DNA from: Mastigamoeba balamuthi
Taxonomy: Eukaryota > Evosea > Mastigamoebida > Mastigamoebidae
Assembly: GCA_902651635.1 (NCBI GenBank)
Contig: CACRSC010000103.1
Span: 41,292-105,291 of the forward strand
Reading direction: 5' to 3'
Length of the DNA: 64,000 bases
The translations under genes and the position numbers were made by a program. A model generated the notes under the pieces. That model saw only the letters and a list, made by a program, of their open reading frames with translations. It ran no database searches and had not been told where the DNA came from. Positions 56,137 to 64,000 of the stretch are shown one piece after another; position 1 is the first letter of the stretch, and each line of letters starts with the position of its first letter.

Positions 56137-56897
56137 TCAGAACCCGTGGATCTTCACGTTCGACTTCTTGGCGATGCCCTCGCCCGTCAGGAACCCCGCC
56201 ACGTTCTGGCGCTGGTCGCCCTGCAGCTGGATGACCATGCCCAGCTCCTCGTCCTCCACGATCGACCCGTTGCATGAGAACGACTGCGCGTGCGCGTTCG
56301 TCACGTTAGTTTTGCAGTTTTGCCCATCAGAGCAAAAATAACAAAAAAGGAGGTTTTTGAATTTGAATTCAATCTGAGGGAGATATTTTAGGGTGAGTTA
56401 TTTTGAGATGTGTTGAGGCGGCGATCCCGGGGGGCGCGTGCCTTCTTGCAGTGCTTGAGGATGCGCTCAAAGTCCAGGTCCTGCGGGAGCCCGGAGATGG
56501 TCGTCAGCGCCTTTTTGCCGTTGCGCTGCTGGATGCGGATGTCTGCGTTTGGCGCGCGTGGGACGGCGGCGTCAGAGAGAGGCCACGGCTGCAGAGAGCC
56601 ACAGCGGCGAGCCCAGCCAGGGGGCGCGGGGAGGGGGCGAGGGACGTACGGACGTGGTTTCCACCCTTACCGCCAAGTTCCTCGGAGTCCGCGAACGGGT
56701 CTGGGGGGCGGGAGGGGCGCGAGGGCGAGCGTGAGGGGGCGGTAATTAAACCAAGAAATTAATTCAATCTGGGCCGAATTGAATTGGGGCGTTTGTGGCG
56801 CCGGGAAAAGCACGCCGGAAAGAGCAAAAAAGAAAGCGCGAGAAGAGGACGGCGGGGCCGGGGACGCACCCTTTGCCGCGAGGTTGACAATGCTCAT
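56137..56897 (-). CDS. EIF1: Translation initiation factor eIF1 (SUI1)
   Basis: Four exons (56870-56897, 56671-56700, 56442-56542, 56137-56283) give 101 residues, close to the usual length of ~110. The sequence starts MSIVNLAAKDPFAD, continues IRIQQRNGKKALTTISGLPQ and ends IQLQGDQRQNVAGFL ... VKIHGF, matching eIF1 throughout. eIF1 binds the 40S P-site region and enforces AUG selection together with eIF3, whose subunit a is also in this window. Intron 3 has a GC donor (AAG|GCACGC) and ends CGCAG; the join HCKK/SFSCNG is dictated by homology. The first two exons carry only 28 and 30 nt. Confidence 0.94.
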
Positions 56898-57188
56898 ACG
56901 ATGTTCTTTACTGGGGCGCGCTCCCTGTGCTGGGTGGAAGACCGTAGAGGTGTGTGTGTGGAGAGCTCCTGGCGCTGGGGGTCTAAGCCCTTTTCTGGGG
57001 TTTGTACGGGGGGATCAAGCTTTTTTCTTGTGACCTCCACACCAAAGGATTTGCTCAATGGCGTCATCGCTTATATATCGCGATCCCGGATGCGTGAATC
57101 TCCTCGAAAATTCAGCGATATTTCCGCAAGCCCTTCCCAACACACCACAGCGCCCGCGCGCGCGCAACACAAATATCTTCCTCCCGCG
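56898..57188. promoter_or_regulatory. Divergent promoter region, eIF1 and U1-C
   Basis: 291 bp between the divergent start codons of two housekeeping genes. It includes GATATTTCC at about 57116, the reverse of the GGAAATATC motif seen elsewhere. Assigned by position. Confidence 0.45.
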
Positions 57189-58141
57189 ATGCCGAAGTAC
57201 GATACCCTCTCCTGGGCGAAATATCCAACTGAAACGCCGCCTGACGCCCCCCGCGCCTGCAGGTATTACTGTGACTACTGCGACATCTATCTTACGCACG
57301 ACTCGCCGAGGTACGCCAGCCCAGCCCCACATTGAATCACACTCGAATTGAATTGACTTTTCTCTCCCCTCCATCTCGCCGTAACCCCCCCAAGCGTGCG
57401 CAAGGCCCACAATGAGGGCTGGAAGCACAAGGCCGCTGTCCGCGCGTACTACTCGCAGTTCGAGGACAACGCCACGCAGTCGCTCATTGACCAGAAGGTC
57501 AAGGAGTTTCAGATGGGCCTCCTGCCCTTCGGTGGTGGCTTCCGTGCGTCGTCCCACGCCACCCGTGCGCCCCCGCGGTACTGACGGCCAGCCCCCCCGC
57601 ACCCTTCCAAGCTGGCGCGCCTGGCCCGTTCCCGTTCATGCCCCCGTTCGCCGGCCGCGGTATGAGTACGCTGGCCCCTCTGACGTGGCTCCAAACAACA
57701 CAACACAGCACGCAAATCTCAGCGCCGGGCTAATATCTCTCCTCCCTTCCTCCCCTCCCACCTCCCACGCGAGCAGTGCCGCCTCCTCCGCCCGGCATGA
57801 TGGGCCCCGGCGGGCGCGGGATGCCGATGCCGCCCATGCCGCCTGGGATGATGCCGCCGCCCGGCATGATGCCCCCGGGGATGATGCCGCCCCCCGGCAT
57901 GATGCCCCCGGGCATGATGCCGCCGCCGCCGGGCGCCATGCTGCCGCCGGGCGCCCCCGGAGCCCCGGGACAGCCGGGACAGCCCGGGATGCCGCCGATG
58001 CCGCCGGGGATGATGCCGCCGCAGATGTTCATGATGATGCAGCAGATGGCCGCGGCGGCCGCAGCGGGCGGACCCGGGGGACCCCCGGGCGGGGCGATGC
58101 CGGCGCCGCCGGGCGCAGCGCCCGTCCCGAAGCCCCAATGA
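57189..58141 (+). CDS. SNRPC: U1 small nuclear ribonucleoprotein C
   Basis: Five exons (57189-57196, 57263-57310, 57395-57531, 57612-57659, 57777-58141) give 201 residues. The first exon codes for only MP and two bases of Lys. The joined N terminus has the U1-C matrin-type C2H2 zinc finger: [21 protein letters not shown] ... GWKHK, then YYSQFEDNATQSLIDQKVKEF. The rest is low complexity, with many PPGMMPP units, FMMMQQMAAAAAA and a Gly/Pro tail, as in other U1-C proteins. It stabilises U1 snRNP pairing with 5' splice sites in the nucleus, which is of interest because this genome uses GC donors. Confidence 0.93.
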
Positions 58142-58333
58142 CGCAACGCAGGCAAGAGTATACACCAGCGCTGGCAGAATTTGACCAGGCAGATTCGCGT
58201 GCTTTTTCGAAATCCTCCCCCTCGCGGGATTCGTTGCGTCAGCCCCCGCGAATCTTTTTTAAAAGCTTAAAGAAAACCTTCGTGTTTATAAGGGGGAATT
58301 GTATTGGTGCCTCAGCCCAGGAACGAGCCCCCC

Positions 58334-61119
58334 ATGAGCAAGACCCGCGTGTGCTACTTCTACGACGCCGAGGTCGGCAACTTCTTCTACGGGCACGGGC
58401 ACCCGATGAAGCCGCACCGCATCCGCATGACGCACAACCTGCTCCTCAACTACGGCCTCTACAAGAAAATGGAGATCTACGTAAGCCCCCTCCCGCACCC
58501 CGCGTGCCTGGGCGCCCTCGCTGCTCGCTGGGCCCAACCCCCTCCCTGTGCGTGCGCACTTATTTCCGAGAGCCGGGGGACCCCCATTCTGTGATCTTTG
58601 GAAAATATCTTTGCCGTGCCGCTCGTTTTTTCCCTTTCTTTTTCGCAAATCTTCTTTGTTGATGACACAGTGTGACATCAACAGCCCCGCTCAGAGGCCC
58701 CCATAAACGAGCGGGAACCCCCCCTCGCGCCGGTGGGTGTGGGGGTTGCGAAAGTGAAACTCCTGACCCCGGGTCTCACCCACGCCGGATCTGCGTGCGT
58801 GCATGTGCCCTCGATACCCGCCCGCAGAGACCGTGGCACGCGACGCCGATTCAGATGACCAAGTTCCACAGCGACGAGTACGTCGAGTTCCTGCGCACCA
58901 TCACCCCCGAGAACATGAACAACCCCGAGTTCTCGCAGAGCCTCCTCAAGTGTACGAGATTCCGGAAATCCTCCCCATCAATTGATTCGAGTTGCAACCG
59001 AATCCGCAAAGCAAATCAGCAAAATCAACAAACTCCGGGAAATTTAAACCAGGGAGGACAAGAGAGAGAACATAATACACACTGACCCTGCGGCCTGCCG
59101 GCAGTCAACGTCGGGGAGGACTGCCCGGTGTTCCCGGGGCTGTTCCAGTTCTGCCAGATCGCGGCGGGGGCGAGCGTGGGGGCCGCGATGCGGCTGAACC
59201 GGCAGGACTGCGAGATCGCCGTCAACTGGAGCGGCGGCCTGCACCACGCCAAGAAGAGCGAGGCCAGCGGCTTCTGCTACGTCAACGACATTGTGCTGGG
59301 CATCCTCGAGCTGCTCAAGGTCCACGAGCGCGTGCTCTACGTCGACATCGACATCCACCACGGCGACGGCGTCGAGGAGGCGTTCTACACGACGCCCCGC
59401 GTGATGACGCTCTCGTTCCACAAGTACGGCGACTACTTCCCGGGCACGGGAGACATCACCGACATCGGCGCCGGCGAGGGCAAGTACCACGCGGTCAACT
59501 TCCCGCTGCGCGACGGCATCGACGACGCTAACTACGAGTACATCTTCAAGCCCGTCCTCAACGAGATCATGAACTCGTTCCGCCCGGGCGCCATCGTCAT
59601 GCAGTGCGGCGCCGACTCGCTCTCGGGTGACCGCCTGGGCTGCTTCAACCTCAGCCTCAACGGTACGCCGCAACCACGCACTACCTCCTTGCCCCTCTTT
59701 ATCTGCGGAACTCGTTGCGTTGTCGAAGAAGACAAATTTCTAAGTCAAATTTCAAAACTGTGCCCCCGCGGTCTTTAGACGAGTGATTCCCGTTGCGAGG
59801 AAAACACTCCATGGTAAGCGACGAGGGTATCACCCTGCCAGAATGCTAGCGGCACGATGTTTACGTTGCGCATTTCCGCGTGCCAGTTTCTTTTCCTTAT
59901 GGCAAAGGCTAAGCGGCAGACCAACCGGAATGCGTCCGCAGGGCACGGCAAGTGCGTGGAGCACGTCAAGGGGCTCGGGGTGCCGCTGATGGTCGTCGGC
60001 GGCGGCGGCTACACGATCCGCAACGTGGCGCGGTGCTGGTGCAACGAGACGGCGATCCTCGTGGGCAGCGAGCTGCCCGACGAGCTGCCGTACACCGAGT
60101 ACCTCGAGTACTTCAGCCCCGACTTCCGCCTGCACGCCGTCACGCCCTCGCCGCTCATGGAGAACCTCAACTCGAAGAACCACCTCGACGAGATCCTCGG
60201 CCGCGTGCTCTCGAACATCCGCCGCGCGCAGGCGACGCCGCAGATCTCGATGCGCGGGGCCGCTGCCGCCGCGCAGGCCGCCGCTCGTGCGTACAAGCGC
60301 GGAATGGCGCGTTTGGGCTCCATCGACCCGGGGGCTGCGGCGGCCGACGAGGACGAGGAGGACGCCGAGGACGCCGCCGAGGCGGAGAGGGAGGCGCTCG
60401 AGGCCGAGGCGGAGCGCGCGGAGGCGGGGCCCGAGGAGCGCTACTCGCGGGCGGAGCTCGACAAGCGCGTGACGCGCGACGACGAGATGGAGGAGAGCGA
60501 CGACGAGGACAAGGGCGCGCGCCCCCCGCACCGCCACGGCGGCTCGGGCGTCATCGCCGAGGAGCCCGCTGCCAAGCGCCCCAGGGTGGTGGTCGAGCCT
60601 GCCACTGCCCCTGCGGCCCCTGTCGCGGCAGCAGCGGCAGCTCCGGCCGCAGCTCCGGCAACGGCGCCGGCAGTCCCCGCGGCGCCGGCCGCAGCGAGCG
60701 CAGCACCAGCAGCCCCGGCGGCAGCGCCGGCGAGCGTCGCGAGCCCTGTCGCGGCGCCGGCTGCCCCTGCGGCTGAGCCTGCGGTCACCGCGGCCCCCGC
60801 TGTGCCCGAGGCAGCGTCAGCGGCTGAGCCTGCTGCCCCCGCGGCGCCAGCGGCCGCCGAGGCCCCGGCGGAGACTGTGGCCCCCGTGCCTGCGGAGCCC
60901 AAGACCGTGGCAATTGCGGTGCCTGCCGCCCCTGCAGCGGCAGCGGAGGCCACTGGAGGCAGCGGGAGCGGGAGCGGGAGCGGGAGTGGGAGTGGGTGCA
61001 GCAGCCCGCCCGCGACGGACGTGGTGATGGAGCCCGTGCCGCCCGTGCCGGAGCAGTCGCCTGCCCCGCCCGAGTCGCAGGCGACGGCGGCAGCGGCGGC
61101 GGCCGTGCCCCAAAAGTGA
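58334..61119 (+). CDS. Class I histone deacetylase (RPD3/HDAC1-like)
   Basis: Four exons (58334-58480, 58828-58951, 59105-59662, 59942-61119) give 668 residues. The catalytic domain (1-~385) is nearly complete: [20 protein letters not shown], the active-site [16 protein letters not shown] (~137), metal-binding [15 protein letters not shown] (~171), [17 protein letters not shown] and [14 protein letters not shown] (~295). It removes acetyl groups from histone lysines in nuclear co-repressor complexes. The C-terminal extension of ~270 residues is unusual: an acidic block ([14 protein letters not shown]), a basic AKRPRV that may be an NLS, ~130 residues of almost pure Ala/Pro/Val/Glu, and a [11 protein letters not shown] run. 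The start [15 protein letters not shown] fits class I N termini. Confidence 0.93.
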
Positions 61120-61533
61120 GCGCCGAGGGCACAGCAGTCACGCACGAGCTTCGAGGGTCCTTTATAACGCAAACACGTTTTGTCGACAATAAAACCTTTG
61201 GGCGTTCTTTGCTAGGCCGTCGGATAGGGGGTCTCACGATGCAGAGGCGTGCGCTGTCTGCGACGGGTCGGCGACTGGCGCGCTGTTATTCGCTTGGCGA
61301 CGGCATGCTGCTCCCGCACGCGCCAGCTCTTCGAGGTCGCATACAGCAACGTTGGAGAGATCGCTGTTGATTGGGGAGGCCCTAGAGCCCAGACGGGGCA
61401 CGAAACGACATTGGCTGCGTCAGCATTTCCGTCACCATTCTCGATTTTCTGGAAATATCCTCGGTTACGTCAGAGAGAAATCTTTTAGGTGTTCGCCGCG
61501 CGGGGGGCTACAACGGGGCGCGTGCACTCGCTG
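61120..61533. other. Intergenic region between co-oriented genes
   Basis: 414 bp. GGAAATATCC at 61451-61460 and an AT-rich block precede the next start; AATAAAACC at about 61190 could be the poly(A) signal of the HDAC gene. Confidence 0.45.
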
Positions 61534-63195
61534 ATGGCGCCCACCGAGACGCCGCCGGGCCAGTGGTCCGCCACCGACACGGCGTGGTTCGCGTGCGTCG
61601 GCGCCACGCACGCCGTCCTGCTCGCGTTCTCCGTCTGGCGCGTGGCCCTCCTGCTGCGCTACCGCAACAGCGCCCTCAAGCTCGTATGTCCTCTCCCTAT
61701 CTCTCTCTCTCTCTCTATCTATATATATCTCTCCCTCGCTCTATTGCCACCGGACGGGCGGAGGTGGGGAGGGGCACAACACAGCGACTGCGCGCGCACA
61801 CGGCACCGGGCACGAGCAGCACTCACAGAGGCAACAGACGTTCCACGCGCTCCTCGTCGTGACGCTGATGTGTACGTCTTCCCCCAGCACCCCGGCATCC
61901 CGAGGGCTGAGTGGGGGCTGTGTGTGTGTGTGGGGAGTCGGTCATAGTCTTGCCCGAAAGCGGTATGGAATACTGAGCAAAATCGCGATTCGAGGATTAA
62001 TCCGGGGAATATCGACTGATTCCGGGATCTCTCTCTCTCTCCCCGTCCCCCCTCCCTCCCAGTGCGCTGCGTAGAGGAGGGCGTGTACGCGGGGTCGCCG
62101 TGCCTGCTGGAGCACGACAGGCCGTTCGACATGTTCTGCGACGGCGTCTACAGCTCGACGAGCACGCTGGCGTCGCTGCTGTTCTTCCTCTGCTACCTGA
62201 CGACGATCCTCAACTGGGGCGAGTTCGTCCACCTCGTCGAGACGCAGGGCCGCGGCAACTTCTTCCGCAAGGCCCGCGTGCCCGTCGCCCTCGTCGTGGC
62301 CGCCCTCGTCGCCTTCTTCAGCTCGTACCTCGGGATGCTCTACCTCTGGCGTGTCTCTGACTGTAAGCTCAGCTCCCAGATTTGCGCCCCCGGATACGCA
62401 CAAATATCCGCCACGAGATCGGGAATCAGGGCACAGAATTCAGAAACCCGGAGACAGATTCGGGCAGACTTCTGGAACGGACCCACGGGTCGACCCATGA
62501 TGCCTTCGCAGGATCGCAGTATTGGCCTGTCGACAGGACCACCTGGCAGAGTGATTTACTCTGATTCCGGGATCTCTTTCTGATTTATTCCCGCCGAGAT
62601 ATTCGGAATTGCGTTACTGTGAATGCTGAGCTGTGCCGTTGCCGTTCACTCGCAGTTGGAAGCAGAGCGGTACTCCAGAAGCTGCGGGCCATCTTCCTGT
62701 CGTCCCTGTACATGTGCGGCTCGCTGTCGCTGGGCTGGTTCGGCATCCGCGTGGCCGTGCAGCTGCGCTACGCCGTCCGCAGGCCGCCCGCGAAGCTCGT
62801 CTGGAGAATACTCGCCACCGTCTCTGCGTGCTCGCTGCTGCTCATCCTGCGGGCCGTCTGGAACCTGCTGCAGCTCTTCTGGCCTGCCGTCGACTTTGAC
62901 CGCGGCTTCCTCGACTGGCGCTACGCCCTCTACATGTTCCTCTGCGAGATCACACCCACCCGTGCCGCCTCTCGACCGGGTCTCCGCCGTATTCTCACGC
63001 TTCTTCTCCTCGCCGCAACCAGTGCTGATGCTGGTGGTCATGACGCCGTCGCCCGGGCCGCAGGAGAGCGAGGAGTTCTCTCCAGAGTCGTCGCACTCGC
63101 GGCCGCTGCTGTCGTCGGGGAGCAGCGGGTTCGTCTACATCAGCAACCGCTCGGGCTCGAGGCCACTCCCGCGGCCAGACCCGACGCCCGAGTGA
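61534..63195 (+). CDS. Seven-TM protein of the THH1/TOM1/TOM3 (GPR137-like) type
   Basis: Five exons (61534-61683, 61820-61871, 62063-62362, 62656-62961, 63023-63195) give 326 residues. Seven hydrophobic segments are visible (for example ACVGATHAVLLAFSVW, TLASLLFFLCYLTTILNWGE, VALVVAALVAFFSSYLG, IFLSSLYMCGSLSLGWFGI, LLLILRAVWNLLQLF). The end MFLCEITPTLLMLVVM resembles the last helix of THH1/TOM1/TOM3 and GPR137 proteins (E-x-x-P). These sit in vacuolar, lysosomal or plasma membranes; animal GPR137 acts with Rag and Arl GTPases at lysosomes. The tail of ~50 residues is Ser/Pro-rich. An alternative donor at 62350 for exon 3 also keeps frame. Family assignment is moderate. Confidence 0.7.
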
Positions 63196-63347
63196 CCAGA
63201 GCCCATCCCCGCATCCCAATCATTAAGCGCCACCACCCCCAGCACGCAGCGAGCGCCTCTCGGCACTCGGGACGCCGTCCCTCGATACACAAAAGCAAAA
63301 ACAGGAGGTATACTACTTGTCTCTGCCGCTCTCACGGCCCCGCCCGC

Positions 63348-64000
63348 TCAGCTGCTGCTGCCGTTGTTGTACGAGACCCTGCCCCACGACGAGACCTGCC
63401 GCGAGACGTTCTCGGCGCCCTTGGCCTCGGCGTAGGTGTGCGGCCCCAGGATCCCCGAGACCACGCTGCTGGAGACGACCTCTGCCGCGCGCCAGTAGTC
63501 GCGGAGGGCCTCGTCGCGCCCCATGACGTCGAGCTCCAGCAGCGCCTCGTCGGTGCGCCCGGCGGCGATCGTCTCGTGGAGCCTGCCAAAGGCCTCCTCG
63601 GCGGCCAGCTGCCCCTGCGAGGCCTGCGCGCGCTTGCAGGCGAGGTGGTAGACGCGCGTGTAGCGCGACTTGCCGCGCAGCTGCACGACGTCGAGCCACA
63701 CGCAGACGAACTCGGCTGAGACGCGCTCCTGGACGGCGCCGCTGACGAGGGGGCTGGCGCCGTAGGTCTTGCCCATCTGCTCCATGCGGCTGGCGACGTT
63801 GGCTGTGTTGCCGCAGACGGTGTAGTTGACGCGGCTGTGGCTGCCCAGGTTCCCCACCAGCAGCGGCCCGCAGTGCACTCCCACGCGGTACTCGACGGGC
63901 CGCGCGCTCATGCTCTCGGTCAGGCAGTTGACCGTCGCCATGGCCCGGGCGAACTCGACCGAGGCGGCGCAGGCGGCGAGCTCGGAGTGGTCGAGGTCTT
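63348..64000 (-). CDS. Class III adenylate/guanylate cyclase, C-terminal part (5' end outside window)
   Basis: An open frame enters from the right edge (first readable residues DLDHSELAACAASVEFARAM) and ends at a TGA at 63348-63350, about 217 codons. It contains the second half of a class III nucleotide cyclase catalytic domain: VGVHCGPLLVGNLGS, VNYTVCGNTANVASRMEQM with the transition-state Asn and Arg (NTANVASR), and the following strand VQLRGKSRYTRVYHL. Residues that choose ATP or GTP, and the first metal Asp, are upstream. The ~90-residue C-terminal region is helical and Ser-rich. In amoebae such cyclases are often large membrane proteins; nothing here shows that. Confidence 0.87.
   Translation of the reverse strand, partial: DLDHSELAACAASVEFARAMATVNCLTESMSARPVEYRVGVHCGPLLVGNLGSHSRVNYTVCGNTANVASRMEQMGKTYGASPLVSGAVQERVSAEFVCVWLDVVQLRGKSRYTRVYHLACKRAQASQGQLAAEEAFGRLHETIAAGRTDEALLELDVMGRDEALRDYWRAAEVVSSSVVSGILGPHTYAEAKGAENVSRQVSSWGRVSYNNGSSS

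Noticed and set aside
61695-62050. TC/TA microsatellite runs as possible regulatory elements
   Set aside because: They lie within introns of the TOM1-like gene and look like ordinary simple repeats and polypyrimidine tracts.
1-64000. CRISPR arrays, operons or other prokaryotic features
   Set aside because: No regularly spaced repeats; genes are intron-split and individually promoted, as in a eukaryote.

Overview
This 64 kb window comes from the nuclear genome of a unicellular eukaryote. Genes are split by short GT-AG introns (mostly 45-280 nt) with some GC-AG introns, exons are very GC-rich, and the content is eukaryotic: eIF3a, eIF1, U1 snRNP C, a class I histone deacetylase, a class III nucleotide cyclase, a nuclear tRNA-Thr and non-LTR, hAT and Tc1 element relics. 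VIT-vWA, PH-ankyrin, TOM1-like and Crinkler-type proteins would suit an amoebozoan or similar protist. That placement is inference.

Layout. 1-3.7 kb: the end of a secreted beta-helix-like gene, a SAM-headed P-loop NTPase of the Crinkler-RHS (CR) type, and a tiny secreted Cys-rich gene. 3.7-6.8 kb: no gene, including an AT-rich island, then tRNA-Thr. 7-21 kb: eIF3a, a PH-ankyrin protein, an RNase Z-like hydrolase and a VIT-vWA protein. 21.8-27.3 kb: two tandem paralogous single-pass membrane proteins and an ankyrin/coiled-coil protein. 27.3-33.6 kb: a repeat-rich, AT-rich, poorly assembled zone with an hAT relic, a LINE fragment, tiny LINE tails and two single-N joins. 33.7-36.2 kb: a complete CR effector (ubiquitin-like header, NTPase, nuclease). 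37-43 kb: a membrane-anchored cathepsin, a second ankyrin gene and a two-TM protein. 44.6-45.7 kb: a broken Tc1 element. 46.5-55.2 kb: two paralogous EamA transporters flanking a Na+/H+ exchanger, and a coiled-coil ADIP-like protein. 56-64 kb: eIF1, U1-C, HDAC, a THH1/TOM1/TOM3 membrane protein and the 3' end of a cyclase.

Exon models were built by hand from splice sites, reading phase and family alignment. In every multi-exon model the phases close exactly, but none has transcript support.

The main points for follow-up are: two CR-type ATPases, only one carrying a nuclease; several GC-AG introns sharing the donor AAG|GCACG; very short LINE tails flanked by 16-17 bp target-site duplications; a reciprocal segmental duplication linking an ankyrin gene with a transporter gene; and three single-N joins whose flanks are duplicated, which look like unmerged contig overlaps.
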